A DNA stretch of 64,000 bases, taken from contig NZ_AP023055.1 in the NCBI RefSeq assembly GCF_019703835.1, positions 186,001 through 250,000 on the forward strand, in the 5' to 3' direction. The stretch is from Thaumasiovibrio subtropicus (GTDB taxonomy: Bacteria > Pseudomonadota > Gammaproteobacteria > Enterobacterales > Vibrionaceae). The notes beneath the pieces are model-generated. The model did no database searches, was not told the DNA's origin, and saw only the letters and a list, made by a program, of their open reading frames with translations. Every line of letters begins with the position of its first letter. The stretch's first letter is position 1. Position numbers and translations under genes: made by a program. This document shows, piece by piece, positions 17,016 through 26,025 of the stretch.

Positions 17016-19082
17016 TTACCAATCCATTTTGACGGTGAGACCAAAGTAACGTTCGTGGCTATCTTCGACGACGACACCTTGTGGGGTGCTGACAGAGCGG
17101 CTATAGCGCAATTCATCAAAAGCATTGTCAATATTCAAGGCAAGTGAAGCATGGCTGAACTGATAGCCAAGTTCAGCATCAAGAGTGAAGTAGCTTGGAT
17201 GCGATAAGGTATTTGCTGAATCGAAGTAGTATTTACTACTGCCTGAGCCAACCAGACGAGCGAACCAACCTTGCTGTGGACGATATTCAATCCCCACAGC
17301 GTACGTCAATGCCGGTGCCAAGGGGAGGTCATTGCCTGCTAAATCTTGGGAAACAAAGCCGGAGCCGTTAAAGGTATGAACAATGTACTGGTCTGCTTCG
17401 GCTGTCATAGCGCCGAGACGTGCGAAGCTGCTGATGGCATTGTACCATCGATAATCGGCCGAGAGCTCCGCGCCGTAACTGGTGGTCTTTGCGGCGTTTG
17501 AGATGGTCTGAACAAACCCCGGTTGTAGATCTGTAATCTGCTTATCTTGGGTCGTAATGTGGAAGATAGCGCCGGAAAATTGCAGTCTATCTTTGAGTAG
17601 CAAGGCTTTATAACCGAGTTCAATGTTGGTGCTTGTCTCTTCATCATAAGTAAAAGAAGCCAAGTTTTGTGCTGATGCGTAGTTAAAGCCCGCGGGTAAA
17701 TACCCTTGTGCCGCTGAGAGATAAACTTGGCTTGTCGGCGAGAATTGATAGCGCAAGCTTGTCTTCGGTAGCCAAATCGTATGATCAAGATCTGCCTGGT
17801 ACTGGTTGGCGGCGATGCTGTAAAAGCGCTGGTGGCCTTGTTTGTTGATTCGCTCAGCGCGTAAGCCTAATGTGAGTGCCCAATCAGGCTGAAGTTGCCA
17901 CTCGACTTGCCCGAACGCTGCAATGCCAGATTGCGCTATTGCAGTGATACGTTGAGTGCGCGGCATCATTTGACTGCCGCCAATGGTAAAATCGATATCG
18001 CTATCTTGCTGGAAGAGATAGGCGCCAACGAGCCAGCGAAATGTCTCACTGGAAGGCGCGTTGGTCAGGCGCAGTTCTTGCGATAACATGTTGTCTTTCA
18101 ACGTCATTACCGTTGGTGGCATCGGTGCCGGTGTGAGATCTAAATCAGTGGTAAAGTCGCGTCTAAACACGGTTCCGCCTGAGATCGATGTCAAGGTAAG
18201 CCCTTGCCAATCGTGGTCAATACGCAATGAGTGAATGTCGGTATCTCGGTGTTCGACACTGTTGCTATTGTAATTCGTGGTAAAGCGTGGTGTTGCTGCC
18301 AAACCGGTTAAGTAGCGCATTTGTGCTTTTCCCATCTCCAGACGGCTACTATGGCTGCGCCATTGCCATTGTGTATTCGAGCCTATAATCCCATCGAAAC
18401 TGATATTGGCAGCGACGTTTTCTTGCTTCCCACTTTGTTTGTTGTCATCAAATAGGTTGTATTGCGGCCCCGACGTGTGCTCGGCTCGAATAGCGATCGA
18501 CCCTGCGAGCACGTCATCCATTAGCGTATTACTGCCGCGCACTGCCAATACATGTGAGGGCTGATCGTCCTTTGCACCCTGAGTAATACCTGATGAAAGC
18601 TGGGCCGTTGCACGGGGTTGCCAGTCGGGGCTTTGGCTCGTTAACTTAATGACCCCGGCTTGAGAGTGGCGTCCGTAGAGATCCCCTTGGGGACCTTTGA
18701 TCACTGTTATCGACTCGAAGTTGAACAAGGGAGGAAGCTGCGTACCACCAAGGGGAAGCGCGATATCATCAAGGTAATATCCGACGGGTTGTTGCAAGCT
18801 GGTGTTGTAGCCAGTGCTGCCTCGAATAGCAACTTGTGTTTGTACTGAAGAGTGCTCGACCCGCACATTGCTCACTTGTTGCTCAAGTGTTTCTGGGCTC
18901 GCTTTGCGGTCTTCGACGTTAACGGTGTCGATGCTGGCGGGAATCATCAAAGTAGGCTCTTGCCAATGGCGGGCCGTGACAATATACGTCTCGGAACTCG
19001 GCTGCTCAGCATGAGCTAGCGGAGTGAAGAACATGGCGCCGCTTATTAGGCTGAACGCGGAACGGATACGGGGCAAGGTCAT
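17016..19082 (-). CDS. TonB-dependent outer-membrane receptor, FyuA-like
   Basis: A 688-residue outer-membrane receptor that takes up a ferric chelate using TonB energy. It has a signal peptide (about 1-25, ending AHA), a plug domain with QVAIRGSTGYN and TVIKGPQGDLYGRHSQAG, and a 22-strand barrel ending KMDW. The plug style resembles the yersiniabactin receptor FyuA. The start is supported by AAGGAG. Two in-phase copies of TATCAAATG lie 67-97 bp upstream, a typical AraC-type site, although no AraC gene is adjacent. The MFS gene follows in the same operon. The substrate is not determined. Confidence 0.88.
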   Translation of the reverse strand: MTLPRIRSAFSLISGAMFFTPLAHAEQPSSETYIVTARHWQEPTLMIPASIDTVNVEDRKASPETLEQQVSNVRVEHSSVQTQVAIRGSTGYNTSLQQPVGYYLDDIALPLGGTQLPPLFNFESITVIKGPQGDLYGRHSQAGVIKLTSQSPDWQPRATAQLSSGITQGAKDDQPSHVLAVRGSNTLMDDVLAGSIAIRAEHTSGPQYNLFDDNKQSGKQENVAANISFDGIIGSNTQWQWRSHSSRLEMGKAQMRYLTGLAATPRFTTNYNSNSVEHRDTDIHSLRIDHDWQGLTLTSISGGTVFRRDFTTDLDLTPAPMPPTVMTLKDNMLSQELRLTNAPSSETFRWLVGAYLFQQDSDIDFTIGGSQMMPRTQRITAIAQSGIAAFGQVEWQLQPDWALTLGLRAERINKQGHQRFYSIAANQYQADLDHTIWLPKTSLRYQFSPTSQVYLSAAQGYLPAGFNYASAQNLASFTYDEETSTNIELGYKALLLKDRLQFSGAIFHITTQDKQITDLQPGFVQTISNAAKTTSYGAELSADYRWYNAISSFARLGAMTAEADQYIVHTFNGSGFVSQDLAGNDLPLAPALTYAVGIEYRPQQGWFARLVGSGSSKYYFDSANTLSHPSYFTLDAELGYQFSHASLALNIDNAFDELRYSRSVSTPQGVVVEDSHERYFGLTVKMDW

Positions 19083-19520
19083 TTAGCTACTCCTTGTCGG
19101 CAAAGTGACGATAGGGGTGCCATGTTAATGATGAGTTGCTCAGAAAAATATCAAATGGCGCACAGCGGAGTATCAAATGAGGAGTGGTGCGATTGATGGT
19201 CTCGGTGCGGTTGGGCTGGGTGCGTTTGTGAATCTGAGTTGTTGTGTTTTATCGGGCTCTTCTCTCAAGTTTGGCTTTTTGAATCTATAGATACTTATTA
19301 GGTATTCATGATGCCTTTTAGATCATGTGTTGGTGGTGCTAAGTGGCGTTTCATACCAACGTAAACTACCTTTTATATGTGTGTTTTTCCATATCTACTT
19401 GGATGCAGAGGTGGCGAGTAAGTCGGGGGAAACATTACTAATTTAGCGCATTCTTCTTTGGTAAGGATGTGTCGTTTTTGAATAAGGTGTATTTGGGTAA
19501 AAGACGGAGCTAGGTGAAAA
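19083..19520. other. Intergenic region between the receptor and the sensory operon
   Basis: It contains the direct repeats at 19149-19179 and presumably the promoter of the gene at 19521. No convincing ORF or RNA gene is visible. Confidence 0.5.
19149..19179. promoter_or_regulatory. Direct repeat TATCAAATG x2, AraC-type site
   Basis: TATCAAATG occurs at 19149-19157 and 19171-19179, exactly 22 bp (two helical turns) apart, 67-97 bp upstream of the receptor start. This spacing is typical for AraC-family activators of siderophore receptors. Confidence 0.5.
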
Positions 19521-20963
19521 ATGCGGAATGCTAGAGTTAGACTACTCACGTTTGTCTTCACTGTATTTGTTTTATTGCCGCTAAATTTATTAGCAGATGA
19601 AAAACAGAAGACGGTAGCGGTGATTACGGTTGATTTTCAATCGAACACCATGCTGAGGTTTGGGGACTCTTTTTCACTGCGCGCCGAAGAATATGGCTGG
19701 AATGTTATCAAAGCGGAAATTTTTGGTGATTATAGTAAGGCCGATGCTTTCTTTGAAAACTTTGTTGAGCTAGAAGTCGACGCGATTTTTAACGACATGT
19801 TAGACCCGACATTAATCGAGTCTGCCCTGCTTAAAGCAAAAGAGGCGGGAATTCCCGTTATCAATGGCGATGCCGGTTTCCATCAAGATGTAGTGACCAA
19901 TATTACATCGAATAATTATTTTCTATCAGCAAGAATCACCAAGTTTCTGTTTGACAAAATGCGCCGTGATAACAAAAACGAGTTACTTGCCGTGACATGG
20001 CTCGATCACCATGGCATTAGAAAGCGGACAGATATCATGGAAGCCATCTTGGCTGAGTACCCTGAAATCACATTGGTGAAAATGCATCACACCAGTATTC
20101 CGGGTCAGGTGCAGGATTCTAGAAACTTTGTGTCTGAGTATTTACGCAGCCATCCTGATTTTGATGGTGCAGTCTGGGCTGCGTGGGATGAACCTGCGGC
20201 GGGCGCGACACAAGCGATTTTGAATGCGCGAAAAGGAGACACGATTTACACCACGGGGATCGATGGCAACAAATGGACCTTTGATATGATCAGGCAGAAG
20301 CCGCCTTTTCTCGCCACTGAATCTCAGAACTTTGAGATGATGGGAAGACAAGTCGCAGACTGCATGAACGATATCTTTAACAAAGATCAGGATTCTGAAA
20401 AGCGCTACTGTGGAGAGGTGGTTCCCTACAATATGTATGTGCCCACCATTTTGGTTACTCAAGAGAATTTGCCTCAAGTGGGTCAGTTCCCGTGGAGTGA
20501 AACTGGTGAGTTTTCTCAACAATATGCGGACTCGTCAGTTTGGCCGTCACTGGATGGAAACTGGGGGGCAACAACCAATGATGACTTAACGCTGAATGAC
20601 TACACATTGTCAGCACTCATTACGCCGCTGCTATTCGATAAGATGACCAAAGACAGTAAAACCGACTTATTGGTTGTCACAACAGATGAAAACGATGCGT
20701 CGCGAAGAAGAACAAGAATTATGGATGCGGTGCTTAAAACCTATGGCAACCTTGATCTGAAGGGACGAAACCATGTCAGCATTTCAGCGAGCTCGGCTGC
20801 GGATGCACAGGCGTCAGTCGTCGCTTTTCTAGAAAAGCACCCGGATTTTGAAGGCGGGATTTGGGCTTCGGTTGATGTGTTAAATCAAGGGGTAGTTGAA
20901 GCGATATCAACGCTAGACAGGCAGGACAATATATATACGTTGCTTGATATTAGTGATTTTTGA
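19521..20963 (+). CDS. Periplasmic sugar-binding-like protein with duplicated lobe
   Basis: A 480-residue exported protein. The signal peptide is about 1-25 (ending LLA). Residues 28-340 follow the LacI/RbsB-type periplasmic-binding fold (VAVITVDFQSNTM, a VDAIFNDML strand, GIPVINGDAG). Residues about 360-480 repeat the segment about 130-250: NNYFLSARITKFLFDKM matches NDYTLSALITPLLFDKM, and HPDFDGAVWA matches HPDFEGGIWA. The protein therefore carries an extra C-terminal lobe. ATG 19521 has an AGGTGA site. It overlaps the start region of the hybrid kinase, so it is most likely the ligand sensor for that kinase, in the manner of LuxP with LuxQ. An ABC-transport role is unlikely because no permease or ATPase is present. 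Confidence 0.85.
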   Translation: MRNARVRLLTFVFTVFVLLPLNLLADEKQKTVAVITVDFQSNTMLRFGDSFSLRAEEYGWNVIKAEIFGDYSKADAFFENFVELEVDAIFNDMLDPTLIESALLKAKEAGIPVINGDAGFHQDVVTNITSNNYFLSARITKFLFDKMRRDNKNELLAVTWLDHHGIRKRTDIMEAILAEYPEITLVKMHHTSIPGQVQDSRNFVSEYLRSHPDFDGAVWAAWDEPAAGATQAILNARKGDTIYTTGIDGNKWTFDMIRQKPPFLATESQNFEMMGRQVADCMNDIFNKDQDSEKRYCGEVVPYNMYVPTILVTQENLPQVGQFPWSETGEFSQQYADSSVWPSLDGNWGATTNDDLTLNDYTLSALITPLLFDKMTKDSKTDLLVVTTDENDASRRRTRIMDAVLKTYGNLDLKGRNHVSISASSAADAQASVVAFLEKHPDFEGGIWASVDVLNQGVVEAISTLDRQDNIYTLLDISDF

Positions 20964-20971
20964 ACGACATT

Positions 20972-23686
20972 ATGCTGAAAAAGATGCGTGCAATAACGAT
21001 GATAAAAGAAGCGAGTGTATATCATAGTATTAGTAGTAAGTTTGGTCTTACCTTACTTGTTGTGTTTATTATCGTGAGTTCAATACTTGGTGTCTTAAAT
21101 TACTCGGAGTCTGAAAAGGAACTAGAGAAACAAGTTGAAGCTAAAATGGATGCGGCTTTGTCTCGATTATCTCTAGGCTTGGGAAAGCTACTTTATAATA
21201 TCTACAGCGATCAGGTTTATCAGATTATCGTTTCTGAGATGAATGATGAAGAGCTGCACACCATTCTCATCAAAGATGCATCTGGATCATATGTTACCCA
21301 TGGCAGAAGTCGCAATGATGATTGGCAGTTAAGAAATATCAACAAGGACCTCATCGATGGCGATGATGAACTCTATTATAAAGAGGTGGAAATATACTTT
21401 AATCCGATAGGCTCGAATAATGCAGATGACAACGAGTTAATGGGATATGCAAAAGTTTATACAACAAAGAAATTTCTGAGAGACAAACTTACCGATTTAG
21501 TCATCAGTACTATTGTCGAAAGTATATTGCTGTTTACCGTACTCTACTTCGCCATTTACATGATTCTTATGATGGTGGTGATTAATCCATTGCAGAAGTT
21601 GAAAATGTCGTCTGATGAGTTGGCTAAAGGCAATCTATCATTTGATATTGATATTGGACGTAAGGATGAGATAGGTAGCTTGGCAGATAGCTTTGTTATC
21701 ATGCGAGACTCAATTCGAAAAAAAATCTCAGATTTAGATACGTTGAATACGACGGGAGAAGCACTTTCTGAAATTATCGCATCGAACAATCGTCAACAGT
21801 CCACACTCTCCATCGTCACGATTGTTAAGCGGGTGCTTCTTGAGTATTTAGATTTAGAAACTTGCGATGTGTTTATCCGGGACGAGAACGATAAGCAGGT
21901 TTACAGAGAGAACGGTGAGCTTGCACCCGCTGATCCCTTGCTTGTCGAGAGCATTGAAAGTCAGCAGGTGGCGGTGGATAAACGTCGTACAGAAGCGCGT
22001 TGTTGTATGCCAATGCTTCATGACGGAAATGTCATCGCTGTTTTCGATGTGAGGGGTAAGCCAGAAAGCTTTGACTATGATTCGATTGGTAACGAGTTTA
22101 TCTCGACCCTGTTTAGAATGGGAAGCACCGCGGTTCTCAGGGTGATGATGTTAGATGATATCCAGCGATTAAACCAAGATCTTGAAAAACGGGTTAAAGA
22201 ACGTACGGAAGAGTTGTCAATCGCGCAAATTCAGTCTGAGGAAGCCCGCAAGAAAGCTGAAATATCAAAAGATGAAGCGGAGCGGGCAAATCAGGCCAAA
22301 AGTCAGTTTCTGTCCAATATGTCTCATGAGTTGAGAACGCCGTTGAATGCGGTGTTGGGTTTTTCAGAAATGCTCAAAGCGCAGATGCAAGATAGTAAAA
22401 GCATGAGCTATCTAATGGCGATAAGCAGTGCGGGTAATACTTTGCTCGCGTTGATTAATTCTGTCCTCGATCTTGCCAAGATTGAATCCGGGAAAATGGA
22501 GTTGGAATACCGTCCTACATCACTTAGGCAGCTTGTCAACGAACTGCACAGCTTCTTTTACCAGCAGGCAAGTGAACGTGACATTCTTTTTGATGTGCAG
22601 ATCAGTGATGATCTTGAAGATGGTGTTTTGTTAGATACGCTGAAGATGAAGCAGGTATTGATCAACCTGTGCAGTAATGCGGTGAAGTTTACCCGAGATG
22701 GTAGCGTGACGGTGGCTGTGAGAACCGCGAACTCTAGCTCTGATGCTCGGGTTGATATCTACATCGATATTACCGATACCGGAAAGGGGATCCCCAAATC
22801 GCAACAAGAAAGAATTTTCCAAGCCTTTGAGCAAATGGCAGGTCAAAAAAGTTCAGAATATGGTGGGACAGGTCTAGGATTAGCGATCACCCTTGAAATT
22901 GTTCACCTGATGGGGGGAACGATCAATGTGTTCAGCGAAGGTGAGAATAAGGGGGCGCGTTTCAGCATTGCAATACCGGATGTAGAAAAGTGTCATGCTG
23001 ACGCCATTGAAACCATCACCGAGAGTCACACAGCAACATCTGAGCAAGTGTATTTCGAGTTCGCCAAAATACTGGTTGTCGATGACATCGCTTACAACCG
23101 AAACCTCATCTCAAGTTATTTATCCGACTGGGATTTTGACATTCTGGAAGCGGAGAATGGTCAAGACGCGCTTGAAAAAGTACATGAGTTCAATCCCGAT
23201 TTGATCCTGACTGACCTGAAAATGCCCGTCATTGATGGTCATGAATTGTGCGCTAAGCTAAGAGATGAACTGGGTACAGATTGTATGCCGCTTGTCATGG
23301 TCACAGCGTCTGCATTAGTGGAAGAACAGAAGAAATTGCTCAAAGTGTGTAATGAGATTTTGACTAAACCGTTGGCAAAACAAACCCTTGTCCAGTCATT
23401 AACACAGTATTTAGAACATTCAATCGTTGAGATAAAACCTGATCACTTGTCACAAGGTGATGGCATTGACGTTCAGGCGTTAAATTTCCAATCCATTCCT
23501 GAAGAGATCCTTATCGAACTGATTGCACTTATTGAGATCGGCGATACCAAACAGGCGGTTGAGTTGTGCCACACTTTACCTGATGAGCTCTCGAATGAGT
23601 CACAATGGATCACAGACATGTTGGATGACTTCGAACTAGAAAAACTATTAGTGAAGTTGAAATTGAGTGATGACTTAGTGAGTTGA
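20972..23686 (+). CDS. Hybrid sensor histidine kinase partnered with periplasmic binding protein
   Basis: A 904-residue membrane kinase. It has TM1 at about 23-45, a periplasmic domain to about 180, TM2 at about 182-203, HAMP (to about 255), a GAF-like region about 275-395 and a coiled coil. HisKA carries SHELRTP (His452), HATPase has GGTGLGLA, and a receiver has phospho-acceptor Asp748 in LILTDLKMP and Lys in LTKPLA. A C-terminal helical tail follows. The frame extends to a TTG at 20960 that overlaps the upstream stop by 3 bases; ATG 20972 is my choice, but neither has a strong ribosome site. It is translated from the same operon as the binding protein and the receiver-kinase, so the three probably form one signalling pathway. 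Confidence 0.88.
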   Translation: MLKKMRAITMIKEASVYHSISSKFGLTLLVVFIIVSSILGVLNYSESEKELEKQVEAKMDAALSRLSLGLGKLLYNIYSDQVYQIIVSEMNDEELHTILIKDASGSYVTHGRSRNDDWQLRNINKDLIDGDDELYYKEVEIYFNPIGSNNADDNELMGYAKVYTTKKFLRDKLTDLVISTIVESILLFTVLYFAIYMILMMVVINPLQKLKMSSDELAKGNLSFDIDIGRKDEIGSLADSFVIMRDSIRKKISDLDTLNTTGEALSEIIASNNRQQSTLSIVTIVKRVLLEYLDLETCDVFIRDENDKQVYRENGELAPADPLLVESIESQQVAVDKRRTEARCCMPMLHDGNVIAVFDVRGKPESFDYDSIGNEFISTLFRMGSTAVLRVMMLDDIQRLNQDLEKRVKERTEELSIAQIQSEEARKKAEISKDEAERANQAKSQFLSNMSHELRTPLNAVLGFSEMLKAQMQDSKSMSYLMAISSAGNTLLALINSVLDLAKIESGKMELEYRPTSLRQLVNELHSFFYQQASERDILFDVQISDDLEDGVLLDTLKMKQVLINLCSNAVKFTRDGSVTVAVRTANSSSDARVDIYIDITDTGKGIPKSQQERIFQAFEQMAGQKSSEYGGTGLGLAITLEIVHLMGGTINVFSEGENKGARFSIAIPDVEKCHADAIETITESHTATSEQVYFEFAKILVVDDIAYNRNLISSYLSDWDFDILEAENGQDALEKVHEFNPDLILTDLKMPVIDGHELCAKLRDELGTDCMPLVMVTASALVEEQKKLLKVCNEILTKPLAKQTLVQSLTQYLEHSIVEIKPDHLSQGDGIDVQALNFQSIPEEILIELIALIEIGDTKQAVELCHTLPDELSNESQWITDMLDDFELEKLLVKLKLSDDLVS

Positions 23687-23726
23687 AACATGCTTGGCAC
23701 GTTATCGTGCGCTTAAGGGAGTTGAA

Positions 23727-24845
23727 ATGAACGAGATTATGATAGTTGACGATACACCGGCTAACCTCAAGCTGCTTGAGTCCATTCTGAGTGGCGAAGG
23801 CTATCACATCAGAGTCGCTATCAATGGAGACATGGCCTTAAAAAGCATTGCTAGCTCGCTACCAGACTTGATCTTGATGGATATTAACATGCCCGGCATT
23901 AGTGGCATTGAGACGTGCAAAAAGCTAAAGCAAGACCCCGAATTGTGTGATGTTCCGGTGATTTTCATCAGTGCAAGTTCGGATACGGAATCAATTGAGG
24001 AAGCGTTTGCTGCAGGGGGGTATGATTACATCACCAAGCCTTTTCGGGCAAGAGAAGTGCTTATTCGTGTAAAAAGCGTGCTATCCATACTACAAGCGCA
24101 AAATGAGAAATATCGCGCCCAGCTATTTTCGACGATGATTCAAATCACCATGGGTGTTGCACATGAAATGAATACGCCTATTGGTGTTTGTGTGACGGCA
24201 AATAGCTGCTTGCAATCACAAGCAAAGAAAATGCGTGAGAAACATGAAGCGAGCACGCTAACGCGTGATGATATTAGTGATTGGATTGATCAAGATGAAA
24301 ATGTCTCTCAGTTGGTGACAAAGAACCTGCATAAGTTGGATCAACTTATTACTGCCTTCAAGACACTGCCGGTCCATGATGTGGCGGATGTCGAGGAGAC
24401 GAATCTTGGTCAATTGGTACAAGAACTTGCAGAGGCGAAGACGCACTTCCTCGACCAGAAAAAGGTCGTGTTAAATTTACAATGTGAAGGTTTGGTTATT
24501 CCTGCAAAGAAGAAGCTCCTTGTCAAACTATTCGATAAGTTAATTGATAACTCTCTCGATCATGCGTTTGAAGATGACAATAAAGAAGAGCGTAAGATTG
24601 ATATAACGTTAGAAAAAGTAGGTAGAGAGATCGCGATAGTCTATAGAGATAATGGCATTGGAATGGAGTTCAATGATCTAAAGAAACTCTTCGAACCCTT
24701 CTTTACGACCAAGAGAATTGAAAAACACATTGGGTTTAGTGCAACCATTATTTATATGACAGTGATATGGGGACTCGAAGGGAGTATTCAGGCTAAATCG
24801 AATAGCGGCCTCCAATATAATATACGCATCCCCATTCATAAGTAG
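23727..24845 (+). CDS. Receiver-histidine kinase fusion with degenerate ATP lid
   Basis: A 372-residue soluble protein. The N-terminal receiver has Asp52 in LILMDINMP and Lys in YITKPF. A kinase core follows, with VAHEMNTP (His146), an N box KLIDNSLDHAF and a G1 box RDNGIGMEF. Where GTGLGL is expected it reads EKHIGFSATIIYMTV, so the lid and G2 box are degenerate. ATG 23727 has AAGGGAG upstream; the frame is open from 23694. It is the last gene of the sensory operon and probably receives phosphate from the upstream hybrid kinase. Whether it can autophosphorylate is doubtful. No DNA-binding or GGDEF output is present. Confidence 0.82.
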   Translation: MNEIMIVDDTPANLKLLESILSGEGYHIRVAINGDMALKSIASSLPDLILMDINMPGISGIETCKKLKQDPELCDVPVIFISASSDTESIEEAFAAGGYDYITKPFRAREVLIRVKSVLSILQAQNEKYRAQLFSTMIQITMGVAHEMNTPIGVCVTANSCLQSQAKKMREKHEASTLTRDDISDWIDQDENVSQLVTKNLHKLDQLITAFKTLPVHDVADVEETNLGQLVQELAEAKTHFLDQKKVVLNLQCEGLVIPAKKKLLVKLFDKLIDNSLDHAFEDDNKEERKIDITLEKVGREIAIVYRDNGIGMEFNDLKKLFEPFFTTKRIEKHIGFSATIIYMTVIWGLEGSIQAKSNSGLQYNIRIPIHK

Positions 24846-24860
24846 TGACGTTTCGCGCGA

Positions 24861-24912
24861 GCCACCTCGAAATTCTCGTTGAACAAGCACCTTGAGGTGG
24901 TTTGAGTATGCC
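24861..24912. repeat. Dispersed intergenic repeat, copy B (core)
   Basis: The core AAATTCTCGTTGAACAAGC...CTTGAGGTGGTTTGA matches copies at 15783 and 60811. Here CCACCTC (24862-24868) and GAGGTGG (24894-24900) can pair to form a hairpin between two convergent genes. Confidence 0.65.
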
Positions 24913-24933
24913 GATCGGTCGAGGCTGGCTGTT

Positions 24934-25710
24934 TTACCGATGTCGTTGGAAGGTTGGGCGAGACTTTTTTACCGTTACTGCGTATGTGAAATTGTAAAGT
25001 CCATTAAATGCCACATCACGTGATTTGCTGAGCAGTTTAAACGCTTTTGTCTTGACGGTTTTTTCGTGCTTGAAATTACGAGTGCCAATGGCTGAATCAA
25101 ACTTTCCGCCTGTGAGTCCAGCGGGTGTGATGCCGTAAGTCGGCTTTTTATGAATCCATATGTTTCGCATGAATACATCAACGGGATAAAGGAACTCGTT
25201 GCTCTTTTTGATAAAGGCTTTCGCGACGCTGGGTGTGATGGCATAGGCAGTCATACACAAAGGAGTCTTAATATGCCGGATAAGACGTTGATGATGACCC
25301 AGTGACGCAACAGTGTAGTTGTGCTCGCGCTTTTTTGAGTAGTTTTCTAGTCGAATATAACCGCATTCTGCAATGTGCGCCTTAGCTGCTTCAATGGTGT
25401 GATTGAAAAGCTGTGCATCGATTTGAATGTCATCTTCAAAAACAACAATGGGTTCGTTGAGCTCCACGCAGCGTTGCCAAGCAAGATAGTGGCTCGCATA
25501 GCAACCAATTTCTCCCGGCGCTGCGGTTCGACCATTGAGATTGAAGAAACGTTGTTCATTGTATCTCCCCATTAACGCATGTGGGTTGTCAGCGCGCGCA
25601 TCCACCGCAGAGAGCTTTTCGATGGCGAGTGAAGGGATTTGTTTGAGTTGCGAACGCGTCCATTTGTATCGCTCAATCTTGCTTTCTAGTGAGATAACTA
25701 CCGCTTTCAT
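24934..25710 (-). CDS. Glycosyltransferase family 25, LPS biosynthesis
   Basis: A 258-residue cytoplasmic glycosyltransferase of the GT25 family, which adds sugars to lipooligosaccharide. Family features seen: the N-terminal VVISLESKIERYKWT, the GEIGCYASHYLAWQ motif, and the metal/nucleotide-sugar motif VVFEDDI at about residue 90. The length is typical. It stands alone, convergent with the sensory operon. The sugar and acceptor cannot be told from sequence. Confidence 0.88.
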   Translation of the reverse strand: MKAVVISLESKIERYKWTRSQLKQIPSLAIEKLSAVDARADNPHALMGRYNEQRFFNLNGRTAAPGEIGCYASHYLAWQRCVELNEPIVVFEDDIQIDAQLFNHTIEAAKAHIAECGYIRLENYSKKREHNYTVASLGHHQRLIRHIKTPLCMTAYAITPSVAKAFIKKSNEFLYPVDVFMRNIWIHKKPTYGITPAGLTGGKFDSAIGTRNFKHEKTVKTKAFKLLSKSRDVAFNGLYNFTYAVTVKKSRPTFQRHR

Positions 25711-25958
25711 TTTTGCATTCAGGGTTGGTTTGGCGTGTGGGAATTATACTTAACACTATGCTTTTATTGTGTTTTTACAATGAAAAACTTGTGTTGGCTT
25801 GGTGGGTTTTCTGAGGGCTTTGTTGCGGTGAGGTCAGCGTGTTGTAATGCTTATTTGGTATGACTGTACTTTTTATGTCCCATCATTTCAGCGCATTTCA
25901 TTGTGTAATTATGATGTGGACACAGTAACAATTGTGAGGCTTGCTTTGACGCTGATGT

Positions 25959-25985
25959 AAAAAAGCCCGGCGCAATGGCCGGGCT
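25959..25985 (-). terminator. Terminator of the chitinase operon
   Basis: On the minus strand the arms AGCCCGGC and GCCGGGCT enclose a short loop and are followed by six T. It lies about 40 bp after the stop of the second chitinase. Confidence 0.9.
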
Positions 25986-26025
25986 GAAGGCGATAACCAT
26001 GTCGAAAACGACAAGTTCGCTCGGT

